From: Unio delphinus
Lineage: Eukaryota; Mollusca; Bivalvia; Unionida; Unionidae
DNA length: 64,000 bases
Assembly: GCA_029339505.1 (NCBI GenBank)
Contig: JAQISU010000189.1
Location: 2,205,001-2,269,000 of the forward strand
Reading direction: 5' to 3'
Part shown: piece by piece, positions 1 through 12,502 of the stretch
Position numbering within the stretch: the stretch's first letter is position 1
Layout of the letters: the number at the start of each line of letters is the position of its first letter
Translations under genes and position numbers: made by a program
The notes under the pieces: generated by a model
The model's input: the letters and a program-made list of their open reading frames with translations, nothing else
Databases searched by the model: none
What the model was told of the DNA's origin: nothing

Positions 1-123
1 ATGAATATACTGAAGTACAATATGGATTCATTGAAATATGAATATACTGATGTACAATGTAGATTCATTGAAATATGAATTTACTGATGTACAATATGGA
101 TTCACTGAAAAATGAATATACTG
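1..123. repeat. 37-bp tandem repeat, cut by window start
   Basis: Three full copies and a partial fourth of a 37-bp unit beginning atgaatatactgatgtac start at base 1, so the array probably continues to the left of the window. Copies differ at a few positions. No coding sense is apparent. Confidence 0.9.
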
Positions 124-611
124 TTTGCTGAGTATGTTTCATAGAATACTAAATAAAACACATAACTTGCCACAATTAAAACTGACCCAACCTATTTGTT
201 AACTTCGCATATCACATTTAAAAAAATAACAGGAGATAAAGAAATAAATGATTGTACAGAAAGACCTTTAATCCTCTGGTGCTGAAATAGCAGTTCTTCT
301 GTTTACTGAGAATCTACTCTCATTCACTTATCTGCCTTTATTATTACACATCCTTAGTGCCCATTACTAAGTCAGTCATCTTAACAAACAAAAACAAAAA
401 ATCTGTTTTAGAAAGATTTTAGAAGCATTCTGATGTTTTCTTATCCAAGACAAATTATATTTCAGTACATGCTAAAGCGAATACCACAGACCACTGGTTA
501 AACTAGCCTTATTGTTTCTTAATACACATTCTAATACAAACATCAAATACAAGAACCTTGTAATTTGAAAGTCTGACTCTCTTAAATTGATTCATATACA
601 CAATATTTTAA
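124..611. other. non-coding stretch, nothing recognised
   Basis: AT-rich sequence without a recognisable ORF, RNA gene or repeat structure. Confidence 0.5.
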
Positions 612-1004
612 ATGAATGTACTATCTTGACTTGGATATAATTAAAATTTGTTCACGAGTCTATTCTAAGATACACCCCTCTAATGTTATCTTTACTGATG
701 AGTAGATTAATGAGTAATGCTGATGAGTAGATTAATGAGTAATGCTGATGAGTAGATTAATGAGTAATGCTGATGAGTAGATTAATGAGTAATGCTGATG
801 AGTAGATTAATGAGTAATGCTGATGAGTAGATTAATGAGTAATGCTGATGAGTAGATTAATGAGTAATGCTGATGAGTAGATTAATGAGTAATGCTGATG
901 AGTAGATTAATGAGTAATGCTGATGAGTATAATTAGTGGGGTGTATCTTAGAATAGACTCATGAACAAATTTGAATTATATCCAAGTCAAGATAGTACAT
1001 TCAT
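612..1004. mobile_element. fold-back element with internal 25-bp minisatellite
   Basis: The first 73 bases (612-684) are matched in reverse complement by 932-1004 with only a few mismatches; both arms contain the string gtctattctaagataca or its complement. Between the arms lie nine full and one partial copy (696-929) of a 25-bp unit, tgatgagtagattaatgagt plus aatgc, nearly without variation. Inverted arms round a tandem core resemble non-autonomous MITE-like elements described in bivalves (for example the pearl-type elements), but no clear target duplication was found. The string atgagtaatgc from the repeat unit also appears just outside the right arm (about 1003-1013). Confidence 0.75.
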
Positions 1005-1810
1005 GAGTAATGCGTGTCCTTACAACATCAAGGGTATGGGCAATGGCATTCATTGGTAGATTTTCATTTCCTTAATGATAGCCTCATTAACCTATTCGTG
1101 GCTTCACTAATTTGATCTCTTCTGTCAAATCTTGCCACTCACCTGATTTCAACTGGAATAAATGTGAGCAAAGGTCCAAAAACATTTAATAAGTGTGTGA
1201 GAACACTGCCTAGACATGTGATTCTTTGCAACAATGCATATCATAATTAAAACCAGAATGAATATATGATTTAGAGGTATGAATTGATAATGGAATATAG
1301 TAGTGTCCTAGTACATGAGGAAGATCACAATCATCAGATAACTGAAAATACAGATTAAGGTCTACTTGTACCCTCTTTTTTTTCTCTCTTCAAAAGCTAC
1401 CAATAAAACCGTGAGCTCATAATGTTGTATATAATTGACTGGTAACTCATAAATATTACATGTTCAGATTATCACAATCATATTGCCAACATAACACACC
1501 ATAACAGCTACAAAATAATATGCTTCAGATGATCTTGCACAAAGGGACATTACTGTTACAGCCATCATAACAACAAACGTTTTAGTACTTTTATCTTTAT
1601 TATTACTGGATTCTTGATTTGAGAGCCGAATGGGAAAAAAAAAAAAATTAGTACCATTATGCTGTTGTGTATTGTAACCATGTTTGGGTATGTTCCCTTT
1701 TTTCATACATGGCCAGTACCACAAAATAATTATTTATTTTACAAATGACATTTTATACTCTAAAATAATTATTTTTTGTGTACAAAAAATTATGGTATAT
1801 GGCATGTTCC
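1005..1810. other. non-coding stretch, nothing recognised
   Basis: AT-rich sequence. The short open frame on the minus strand at 1464-1724 has no recognisable similarity and unconvincing composition. Confidence 0.5.
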
Positions 1811-1918
1811 ACTGGAGATGTTATAGCATATTTCAAACAACTTTAAAGTGGAGACGTAAAAGCATATTTTAAACAACTTTAAAGTGGAGATGTAAAAGCG
1901 CATCTCAAACAACTTTAA
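1811..1918. repeat. 36-bp tandem repeat, three copies
   Basis: Three copies of a 36-bp unit containing tggagatgtaaaagcatat, with unit starts near 1813, 1849 and 1885. The copies differ by scattered substitutions. Confidence 0.8.
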
Positions 1919-2169
1919 ATTTAATGAATGGAATGGAAAGTATGATGTAAAATATTAAACCATGATCTTAACCCTGAATTTCTCAAATTCTGATATGTGT
2001 ATCATCATATTTTCCAGTGTTGTTTATATCGTGTAAGGTAGCCTTTATCCAGACTCGCTGGCTACTTTCACTTTCTACTGCAAGCATAGTGTACACAAAA
2101 CAGAAAAATCTTCAAAATTTCCATTATGACTAGATAATTCTTTCACAATAGTTTCTTTTATTTGTGTTT

Positions 2170-2403
2170 TATGGTTTAACGCCATTTTTCAGCATAAAAT
2201 AGGCTATATATGGCAGTCAGTATTAATGGTGGAGGAAGAACCCCAAAAAATCCCGGAAAGAACCACTGACCCATGAGAAGCTACTGGCAAGCTTTCTCAT
2301 ATACCCACATTGGCCGAATCTGAGACTAGAACCCATGCAGTCAGAGGTGAGATGGCAGTGATCTGTAACGGACTGCTTTAGACCAAACGGCTACTCGGGG
2401 CTG
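2170..2403 (-). mobile_element. SINE-A copy (tRNA-headed), minus strand
   Basis: On the minus strand the element reads tRNA-like head (gccgtttggtctaaagcag), then a body with gaggtgagatggcagtgat in complement, agctactggcaagctttctc and ggtggaggaagaacc, then a tail. It matches the copies at 12503, 31240, 41450, 53057 and 63672. Head and B-box-like region have decayed, so it is probably an old copy. The family is a tRNA-derived SINE; I cannot place it in a named family. Confidence 0.8.
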
Positions 2404-3718
2404 CCCTTCACAACAGTTAAGATAAATATTAAATGCAACACATGAACTAAAGCAATTCAATCTTCCTCTGACTATTTCACATGGATTGATCTAGCTACAT
2501 GTACTACATCTTGTGAAAAAATTAAACGCCGTTTTAACCACTGTTCTTAAAAATTAAAATATGTTAAAATGCTGTAAATCTAACCTTTAACACTCTATCG
2601 CAAGGTAAGGACATTTTAAAAGTTACATTTGACTTTATCCTCCTTGGAAAAACAAATCCTTAGCTAAGGAATGTAAAATGTTCCTATCCTCCACCAATGC
2701 ATAAAGATTGCTATAATTAGCACTAACAATGAGTTATAAAAAACCTCCACACATCATTATATACAAGTATAATAATCATGTTGAAAATGTAAAATATATT
2801 TCCTTAACCCTCGAGATACTGTAAGCATTGTAGAATGTGACACAACTTAAAGTTGTGGTATGGAAAGGAAAGAAGCAGATACCATGCCGATTTGTTTTAT
2901 TCAAAACAGTGTGGGACAATAATTTTTTTGTTAGCTTTTATCAGCACATGCATATAAAGATAGAATCTATGGAACATGCTGTCTCCACTGTGACCCATAT
3001 GGTGAGATTTCCTCTAATCTTTAACTGTAACAATGACTCTTAATTTTGTTAATGATGACAACACCTTAGCTGCTGTTGCTAGCTTAAATTTTATATTTAT
3101 TCTCTCTTTATTTATTTAGCTGATACAAAAGTGATGATTGCCCACATAAATGTACTGTTGTACTGTACACTTACCCTTTTGATTTTATCTTAAAGTTGAC
3201 ACTGTCAAATTCTGTTACTTCAACTTTCTGTAAGAAAATACAAAGATAAAATTAACACAAGTTTAAAACAATGGAAAGTACTGAATTAATCATTGTCATT
3301 TATTAATAACTACTTTATGAGGAACAAGAGTTAAAAAAATAACCTGATTTGTATAGAGTATTGACCATGTACATTCTTATATATTTACAAGATAAAACTC
3401 CGTAATTTATGTTATTTAAAAAATTGCCAAACATACCATTAACACTCAATTATAAATGAAAACTTTAGGTTCAGCTCTGCTGTCACAAAATGTGCCAACC
3501 CATCTGGGTTTTATACACCTTGCTTGGAGTAATCAGTGAAATAAATAACACAGACACTGACATACTGGTTGCATTATGCAAATCTGTGCAATGGCAGATT
3601 AGGGTATATGTTATTTTCGGTTGGACTTGACTTGCAAGCAAGAATAAAATAGGGTATGCTGTATTTAACAGCCTTGTTTGTAATGATCCCCAATAGCATG
3701 CTGAACTTATGAACTCGT
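2404..3718. other. non-coding stretch, nothing recognised
   Basis: AT-rich intergenic-looking sequence. Open frames at 2837-3043 (+) and 3574-3792 (-) show no domain or signal that would support a gene. Confidence 0.5.
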
Positions 3719-4195
3719 GAACAACATGAGTGAGAAGCCAATAGAATTACTATCTTACTACTATTGCAAATCATCCAATGAACAAAAGGCATGAATGACC
3801 AATAGATCTTCTAAATTCTAACTATTGTAAATCATCCAGTGAACAACAGGAGTGAGGAACCAATAGACTACCAGCTTCCTATTAATGTAAATCATCCTTC
3901 GAACAAGTCAAGTGAGGGACCAAAACAATTGCTACCTTCAAACTATTGTAAATCATTACCTGAGCGAGTGAAGGACCAATAGAACTGCTTACTTCCTACT
4001 ATTGGAAACCATCCTCAGAACATCAGAAGTGAGAGACCAATAGATCTACTAGCTTCCTACTATTGTAAATTATCCCCTGAACATCAGAAGTGATAGACCA
4101 ATAGAAATGTGAGCTTCCTACTATTGTAAATCATCTATTGAACAAGAAGAGCGAGCAGCAAATAGATTTGCTCTTTTTCTACTACTATATATCAT
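3719..4195. repeat. degenerate ~60-bp tandem array
   Basis: About seven or eight diverged copies of a unit of roughly 60 bp with the recurring strings gaccaatag, cttcctactattgtaaatcat and gaacaacag. It abuts the 45-bp satellite on its right. Copies vary in length and sequence, so the array is old. Confidence 0.8.
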
Positions 4196-4229
4196 CTTAA
4201 TAAAATTTCAACACTACCTTATTAGAAGG

Positions 4230-6310
4230 CCCTTTATTATAGCACTGTACTCATTGTAAGGTAAGTATAGTCTAGTCAAGGATTCTATTATGTACACATT
4301 GTAAGGTAAATATAGTCTAGTCAAGGATTCCATTATGTACTCATTGTAAGGTAAATATAGTCTAGTCAAGGATTCCATTATGTACTCATTGTAAGGTAAG
4401 TATAGTCTAGTCAAGGATTCTATTATGTACTCATTGTAAGGTAAGTATAGTCTAGTCAAGGATTCCATAATGTACTCACTGTAAGGTAAGTATAGTCTAG
4501 TCAAGGATTCCATTATGTACTCATTATAAGGTAAGTATAGTCTAGTCAAGGATTCCATTATGTACTCATTGTAAGGTAAGTATAGTCTAGTCAAGGATTC
4601 TATTATGTACTCATTGTAAGGTAAGTATAGTCTAGTCAAGGATTCCATAATGTACTCATTATAAGGTAAGTATAGTCTAGTCAAGGATTCCATTATGTAC
4701 TCATTATAAGGTAAGTATAGTCTAGTCAAGGATTCCATTATGTACTCATTGTAAGGTAAGTATAGTCTAGTCAAGGATTCTATTATGTACTCATTGTAAG
4801 GTAAGTATAGTCTAGTCAAGGATTCTATTATGTACTCATTGAAAGGTAAGTATAGTCTAGTCAAGGATTCCATAATGTACTCACTGTAAGGTAAATATAG
4901 TGTAGTCAAGGATTCTATTATGTACACATTGTAAGGTAAGTATAGTCTAGTCAAGGATTCTATTATGTACTCATTGTAAGGTAAATATAGTCTAGTCAAG
5001 GATTCCATTATGTACTCATTGTAAGGTAAGTATAGTCTAGTCAAGGATTATATTATGTACTCATTGTAAGGTAAGTATAGTCTAGTCAAGGATTCTATTA
5101 TGTACTCATTGTAAGGTAAGTATAGTCTTGTCAAGGATTCCATTATGTACTCACTGTAAGGTAAGTATAGTCTAGTCAAGGATTCTATTATGTACTCATT
5201 GTAAGGTAAGTATAGTCTAGTCAAGTATTCCATAATGTACTCACTGTAAGGTAAGTATAGTCTAGTCAAGGATTATATTATGTACTCATTGTAAGGTAAG
5301 TATAGTCTTGTCAAGGATTATATTATGTACTCAATGTAAGGTAAGTATAGTCTTGTCAAGGATTATATTATGTACTCAATGTAAGGTAAGTATAGTCTAG
5401 TCAAGGATTCTATTATGTACTCATTGTAAGGTAAGTATAGTCTTGTCAAGGATTATATTATGTACTCATTGTAAGGTAAGTATAGTCTAGTCAAGGATTT
5501 TATTATGTACTCATTGTAAGGTAAGTATAGTCTAGTCAAGTATTCCATAATGTACTCACTGTAAGGTAAGTATAGTCTAGTCAAGGATTATATTATGTAC
5601 TCATTGTAAGGTAAGTATAGTCTTGTCAAGGATTATATTATGTACTAATTGTAAGGTAAGTATAGTCTTGTCAAGGATTATATTATGTACTCATTGTAAG
5701 GTAAGTATAGTCTTGTCAAGGATTCTATTATGTACTCATTGTAAGGTAAGTATAGTCTAGTCAAGGATTCTATTATGTACTCATTGTAAGGTAAGTATAG
5801 TCTAGTCAAGTATTCCATAATGTACTCACTGTAAGGTAAGTATAGTCTAGTCAAGGATTATATTATGTACTCATTGTAAGGTAAGTATAGTCTTGTCAAG
5901 GATTATATTATGTACTCATTGTAAGGTAAGTATAGTCTTGTCAAGGATTCTATTATGTACTCATTGTAAGGTAAGTATAGTCTAGTCAAGGATTATATTA
6001 TGTACTCATTGTAAGGTAAGTATAGTCTAGTCTGGGATTCTATCTATTATGTACTCATTGTAAGGTAAGTATAGTCTAGTCAAGGATTCTATTATGTACT
6101 CATTGTAAGGTAAGTATAGTCTAGTCAAGGATTCTATTATGTACTCATTGTAAGGTAAGTATAGTCTAGTCAAGGATATTATAAGGTAAGTATAGTCTAG
6201 TCAAGGATTCTATTATGTACTCATTGTAAGGTAAGTAGAGTCTAGTCAAGGATTCTATTATGTATTCATTATAAAGTAAGTATAGTCTAGTCAAGGATTC
6301 CATTATAAGG
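4230..6310. repeat. 45-bp satellite array, about 45 copies
   Basis: Head-to-tail 45-bp units with core aaggtaagtatagtct followed by agtcaaggattc and tattatgtactcattgt. Variants (tctagtc or tcttgtc; gattcta, gattcca or gattata) are interspersed. One marked variant, tcaagtattccataatg, recurs at 5221, 5536 and 5806, that is after 7 and then 6 units, so blocks have been copied as higher-order units. Because 45 is divisible by 3, the minus strand gives long open frames (4214-5044 and 5048-5269) of a 15-residue repeat. The gattata variants put TAA stops into that same frame, so coding is not conserved. The right edge (6170-6310) is ragged. Confidence 0.95.
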
Positions 6311-6379
6311 TAGTCTCACTATAACACATTGTACATTACAGCTCCCAGGCAAAACTATATAATGTATTTCATTATCAGA

Positions 6380-6770
6380 CCCTCCCACTATAAGGTGATA
6401 TAGTCTTTGGCTCTCATTGACAGTGTTATAAATGGAATATTAGAAAGCAAAAGAATTATATATAACATGGAATGCCTCACACAGTTACAATGGTCAAATA
6501 GAAAGCAAAAGGATTATATATACATGTGGGTTGCCTCGCACTGACTGTTACAATGGTCTACTATAATAGCAAATGTTATGTTTTGATTGCCCCTCATTGA
6601 CAGTAACGGAGTATAATAATAGCAATATGATTCTATATTTAGACTGTCTCTCATTGATAGTGTTATAACGGAGTATAATAATAGCAATATGATTCTATAT
6701 TTAGATTGTCTCTCATTGACAGTGTTATAATGGAGTATAAAAGAGCAAAAGGATTACACATGTGGATTCA
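6380..6770. repeat. degenerate ~65-75-bp tandem repeat
   Basis: Five or six diverged copies containing ctctcattgacagtgttata, ggagtataataatagcaa and gattctatatttaga. It follows directly after the 45-bp satellite, so three unrelated arrays sit side by side from 3.7 to 6.8 kb. Confidence 0.75.
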
Positions 6771-7924
6771 TTGTGTGATCAAGATGACTGATGTGCCTAA
6801 AATAAAAAACTAAACCACATTAAAATAAAAGAATATATAATTATACATTCTTTAGAGAAGCCATTAATGGCCAGCAAATGATCAAACATCCTAAATGATA
6901 TTTTTCTTCATCTGCAATAAAAAAAAAACTGTATTATGTCATCTCTTTTTTTGGGAGGTTATATTTCCCTTATGTTTCTAATTTCATAATAATTGTCTCT
7001 CACCCAAACAAAAGGTAGACAAGCAGAAATGGATTATGGACAAATTAGAAATTAATTCACATGCACTGTCTTGAAAATGTGGTGAAATGTTACAAGTGTA
7101 AATTGAAGGAACCCATAACTTGTATCACAAGTTCCACATGATTGATGATAAATGCTCAATCCAAGATGGAAACCATATGATGTTCATAACAATGATGAGG
7201 ATATAGTTGTAGGAAACACAGTACTAATTATATGGAAGAACTGTGAACCAATCTAGAAATAATAGAGTATATAAGAGTTTGGTGGTCCATATTTGGTTAA
7301 TAATGAAAAGTAAAATTTTAGTAAAAATATCTTTTGAGAGCTTATTCTATCTGTAATTTAAAAAAATATAGACAATATTCTATTGATGCACTTTTAGTAT
7401 TTTTACAGGCTTGACTTAGGAGTATTAAAAAATGAAAGTAAGACCTGATTCATTTCATGCAGAATCAATAACATGTGTTTCATGCACATATTGATAAAAA
7501 AAAAATGCTGCTGTTCAAATGGTGTCTCCACACAGAAGCTTGCACCAAGGATAGTTGTGTATGGAGAAATATAGGTCTGATCATTAGCGCCAAGAAATTT
7601 TAAGTTATTGAATTTTGAATATGATGGTGTCTCCATATGTTTACTATGGGAATTGAATTAGTACCATGACACCTGTAGGCAATCTCCATGCTATTTATAT
7701 TCATGAGAGGCTATCAAGGGGAGGTAAATCTATGTGTTCAAAAGCCATGTATAAACCACTTACTCTAGGAATGAAGAAAGGGTCTGCAGAAAAGACAAAG
7801 AGCCATTCATCAAGGAAATGGAATAACAGGGACATCATGTCTTCACCTGCAATGGAAACAAAGTACTGAGAGTACCACAAATTGTGCATTATACACTACC
7901 AATTATTTAACAGTTCTCTGTGCA
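6771..7924. other. non-coding stretch, nothing recognised
   Basis: AT-rich sequence. Open frames at 7403-7636 (-), 7666-7869 (+) and 7701-7889 (-) have no recognisable domains, and the last two overlap in opposite directions. Confidence 0.45.
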
Positions 7925-8165
7925 GACAACTTAAATATGTTTGTGGAAACCACTTTTATTCTTTCAGTTACCTTTTGGACCTAAAACTGATAGGGTTATT
8001 TTTCACTCAAAGTGCAAGCCATCCCTGATGGAAAGATGTTGTGCTGAAACCAATTTTATTCTCTTCTCTCAGTTGGTGCCCTTGACCTTTTGACCTCAAA
8101 ACTGACTGGGTTCCTCCTTTACTCAAAGTGCAAGCCATCCACAATGCTATGCAACTGCAGATGGT
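7925..8165. repeat. two-copy ~125-bp repeat
   Basis: Two diverged copies share the strings actcaaagtgcaagccatcc and gacct(c/a)aaaactga. The second holds cccttgaccttttgacctc, a wording common in dispersed bivalve repeats. Low copy number, old. Confidence 0.6.
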
Positions 8166-8380
8166 GGGAAACTCAAATTATCATGTCACTGACATATGTG
8201 CCAACCCCAAGAGAGGTATAAACATAACTTTTGCAAGTATAAGTGTGCAAATGTGTAATCTGAGCATACAAATTTTGCAACCGATATATTACTAGTACAC
8301 CAATATTGTACCCCTAGTTTGTTGTGTCTATAATTAAAAACAGTGTATGGATATTTTAAACTATTTCATATTAGATATAT

Positions 8381-9130
8381 TAACAAGCATGATGAAATTG
8401 GAAAACATAAAAACATGCTGAAAATATTTCAGGTAGGAACATTATTAGCTCATTAAGTTTGTTCTTGCAGTCAAAAAAGGTGAGTTTTAAGAGTACTCTT
8501 AAAAAGGATCACTGTATCTTTGTGTCTAATTTCAATGGACAATTCATTCCATGTTGCTGGACTCTGATATGCAAAATAATGTTGTCAATATGACTTTGTT
8601 TTCATAGTGGGAATAATGAGTATATGATTCTCAGAAGAGGAGCATAAGTATCTTGCTGGTGTGTACACATGGGTGAGGCCAGATAGGTATGCTGGACTGG
8701 AGTCTGTCAGTGAAAGGTAGCACAGAGAACAAATTTTGTGTTTGATTCTGGATCGAATGGATAGCCAGTGTAGGGTACAGAGCAATGGAGAGGTGTGCTC
8801 TGATTGTGGTACTCTAAAGATGATCAGAGTAGCTCTGTTTTAAACTTTCTAAAGTTTCTGGAGTAGATATTGAGACAAACAAGACTGAGTTGAGTTACAA
8901 TAGTTCAGTCTTGAAAATAATGAACTCACAAGTGTTTTAGTGGCATCAACTGAAAGATATTTGCGAATGAAGCTGATGTGTCTCAGCTCACGATATGCAG
9001 CCTTGCATATGTTCATGACATGTTAGTGCAATGTTAGAGTATTGTCTAGAGTAACACCTAGGTTTTGTTCAATGTGAATTTAATGTTGGTGTTGCTGATA
9101 TTTTTTATTGTTTGAGGTAAAGGATGTGAA
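8381..9130 (-). mobile_element. 3' fragment of a CR1/L2-like non-LTR retrotransposon (LINE-A)
   Basis: Reading the minus strand gives the C-terminal part of a reverse transcriptase ORF, including LHWLSIRSRIKHKICSLCYL, SLTDSSPAYLSGLTHVYTPA and IIPTMKTKSY, the tail blocks typical of CR1/L2-type LINEs. Frameshifts and stops are present. It matches the copies at 33633, 35395 and 38242 but lacks their terminal (TAA)n tract. The clade assignment is an inference from motif style. Confidence 0.8.
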
Positions 9131-10586
9131 TGATATACAGTTACTATTTTATAAGTTTAATCTCTGTGATCACATATTTCTTTCATCAAAAATTTCATAT
9201 GGAAGGTTTCTTGTTTTTCCACATTAGCCACCATTATGAAAGCTTGGTTGGGTTTTTTCCCCAGCTGCATGTGACGATGGAGCACTCTCTCGCACTTCAT
9301 GCAAATCAATTAACTTCTGACATAAATGATAATATGCATTTTGCAAAGATATCTGAGAAAGATCTCATATAATCCAAACTTTATTTTTCTTCTTCGTCCA
9401 GCCACTGAGGTTAGAATCAGCAGCCAGCCATTTCAAAGCAAACAAATAATTCAAATTTTAACTGCGGCTACATCCGGGCTTCATACAACTGGAAGTTCAA
9501 AATGTATGATTGTGCAGTGTTGTGGAAATCTCTTTTCTGGCACAAACTTAGTGAGATATTTGTTTTTTCTTTTTTCTTTAAATCTGTAAAACAAAAACTA
9601 TTTAATAATTCTTTTCAGTTTCAAGAAAATTGAGGCTTTACAAGGTACTCAGAGAATATTTACAATTTTCAAGGTGTTTTAAAGGCCTTAAATGACAAAT
9701 TCAATTTACATTTTTCAAGGTTTCCAAGGTCCCCTACGAACCCTGTTCTTTATTTGTATAAAATCCTGCATTGTAAAACCCTCCGAGAGGAAACTGGCTC
9801 CTGACATAATATGCACATCATAATGGATCTCATTAAATTATATTTGCTAACTAATTGCACTTTTCTTGACTGATAAGAACCAATTATAATGTGTTCTGAC
9901 ATCAATTAATACTGTATATTACTTGTGTGATTTAGCATACAACACACCTATTATGATGATGGTACTCTATATATTAGATGATAAGTTAAATCCTAATGTA
10001 AATACGAAGACCCTCATCTGCCATTCCATATATTAATATGCCAATAGACTGGGGTTAATATTTCTTATTCTACGGATTACTCCAAACAAAAAGCATCTAC
10101 CCAGATTTGACAGAACATTAGGTGATAGCACATCTTGGTTTACTCAATTCACAATTAGACCCAACATATAAACAAGTAGTACAAATTTTGGATTCCCATT
10201 GACCATACACTCACTGTACTCATTCCCGGAACAAATTCTATGTTGATTAGTTTTAAGAAAGCTTAGTGTCTGTAATAGTACCATCTCAGTCATTAGTACT
10301 TGCAGTATATGACAAATTCAAGGGTACTGCACATTTCCTCAAATCTGATTTAAGTACACAACTTTAGACATGGGACTTAATGAAATTTTTTGAGACTGTC
10401 TTCCTACTATGAGAAAATCTTCCACCCTTTGTAGTCATGTATAATGTATTTATTACCTTACCTCTGTATTTCCATTTATATTTCAATTGGCAGATAATTT
10501 ATTTAAAAAATAACCATGCACAAGCATTATCGCTAATTCTCTTTACAGACATCTTCGAGTGAGTCAATGGTCAATGCTGAGATTTT
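9131..10586. other. non-coding stretch, nothing recognised
   Basis: Overlapping short open frames at 9130-9372 and 9326-9589 (+) show no domain. A tacgaaccct string near 9735 resembles the end of a widespread TIR element, but no partner end was found. Confidence 0.45.
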
Positions 10587-11130
10587 AACCCAGTATAGCA
10601 AAACATATTTATGTAACATGACACAACCCAGTATTACCCTGCATATTTATTCAGAACCCAGTAATGTTCTACATATTTATTCCTGTAACATCATATATCC
10701 CAATATTGCCCTGCATATTTATTCATGTAACATATATAACCCAGTATCGCCATACAAATTTATTCCTGTCACATGACATAACTCATTTTTGCCCTACATA
10801 TTTATTCCTGTAATATGATATAACATGATATGACCCATTTCTGCCCCACATGTATTCTTGTAACATAAATAACCCAGTATTGCCCTGCATACTAATACCT
10901 GTAATATGCTATAAAACATTTATATGCTATGTAATATGCTATAACCCATTTATATGCTATGTAATATGCTATAACCCATTTATATGCTATGTAATATGCT
11001 ATAACCCATTTATATGCTATGTAATATGCTATAACCCATTTATATGCTATGTAATATGCTATAACCCATTTATATGCTATGTAATATGCTATAACCCATT
11101 TATGCCCTACATATATATTCCTATAACATA
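10587..11130. repeat. 42-bp array with nested 30-bp derivative array
   Basis: From about 10587 a degenerate unit of some 42 bp recurs (cccagtattgccctgcata, then tttattcctgtaacatgata). Between 10921 and 11100 it is replaced by six almost identical 30-bp units (tatatgctatgtaatatgct plus ataacccatt), after which the 42-bp type resumes at atttatgccctacatatata. The 30-bp unit looks like the 42-bp unit with an internal deletion that was then amplified. The open frames at 10567-10776 and 10850-11191 only translate the repeat. Confidence 0.9.
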
Positions 11131-11400
11131 TGATACAATCCTACCTTCAGCTTCCACTTCCATTTCATCTGTCATTTCTACCGAGTCATAATCTGTCGTC
11201 ATGTAACCAAACATGGCCATAGCCACCTGTACAAAAATTCATTGCTTAGAAGTTAATATTTTATGAAGATCACAGATTGTCTGGAACAGTATTTTGCACG
11301 CTATGGTTTATTATGTATCCTAATTCCCATGAATGACTTTCTAAAACCTGAACAGAATATTTAAAATTAAGCCTTCACACTAATGCTGCCACTGTAATAT

Positions 11401-11645
11401 AGGTAATATCTACTGATACGTCTTTCAATTTAAGTTCTTTATAATTAGCACAAATGTTCTTTAAAATTAGATCTTACTGTAAGAAAGGTAATATCTACTG
11501 ATACATCTTTCAATTTAAGTTCTTTATAATTAGCACAAATGTTCTTTAAAATTAGATCTTACTGTAAGAAAGGTAATATCTACTGATACGTCTTTTAATT
11601 TCAATTTAAGTTCTTTATAATTAGCACAAATGTTCTTTAATAACA
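11401..11645. repeat. 85-bp tandem repeat, three copies
   Basis: Units begin aggtaatatctactgatac at 11401, 11486 and 11571, an exact 85-bp spacing. Copies one and two are nearly identical, and copy three has a small insertion duplicating tttcaattt. The high identity suggests a recent triplication. Confidence 0.9.
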
Positions 11646-12502
11646 AAATGTACACATTATTTGAGAAAGATATGTTTCACAAAATCGAAGACAGTTTATA
11701 CCTGTTCAAAGGCTTCAGTCAAGTTATCTCCCCCTGAGCTACTAGTTAAGGTCTATAATTATCTTGCAATATTCGACAGAGTTTGAAGTCTCTGTAGAAT
11801 CATGAAAACACAACAAAACATGGTAAATTAGCATGTAATAGTAAAAAACCCATAGTTGTCTCCCTTTGGAACACTGGCATCAAATTTGACATGGAAACAT
11901 GAGTCTGAGAACATTTGAGAAATTGGCATGTACTATTTTTCATGTGATAGCAAATTTTTGTTTTACTTTGTTGTTACAAACCTTGAATTAGTAAATCTAA
12001 TGGAGCTGCGGAAATAGGGTTGGATATCATGAAAAATTAAAACATGTTTCTTCATTACATGTAATACTTAATCAAAATACTTTATTGGTACATCCACTAA
12101 CTTGCAAATCCAGCCCTCCCAGCTATCATAAAGTAGTCAGCCTGACAAGTCAGATGTCAGACATGAGTGTTCTCCATTTGGATAGACTTCTGTAGATGAT
12201 CTTGTAGAAAGCCAGACTGAAGTTTAACTAAAGTGAAAGCTGGACATTCTGCAAGAGACCACTGACAAAGCAGGTGGAGATAGACAGAATTCCAGAGACA
12301 GATGCCAGAATACTTCCTAAAAGGTTGCAAAGAAAATTGAATCTCCATAGGAATAATCAGAATGGAGATGGAAGATGGCACCTGTAAATGTATTTCTTTG
12401 AACCTTAAAGAGTAGGTTGATAACAACCCCCCAAAGTTGTGAGGACATAGATGGTAAAACCAATGGATGGGGAAGATGTGATATGTATGTTTAATTTGCA
12501 TT
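11646..12502. other. non-coding stretch, nothing recognised
   Basis: No supportable gene. The minus-strand open frame at 12157-12636 runs into the SINE at 12503 and shows no domain of its own. Confidence 0.45.

Noticed and set aside
4214..5269. Long minus-strand open frames of a 15-residue repeat (ESLTRLYLPYNEYI-M/I)
   Set aside because: They are translations of the 45-bp satellite, open only because 45 is divisible by three; variant units (gattata) place TAA stops in the same frame, so reading frame is not maintained.
10850..11191. 113-codon open frame rich in CYVICYNPFI repeats
   Set aside because: Translation of the nested 30-bp repeat, which is a multiple of three.
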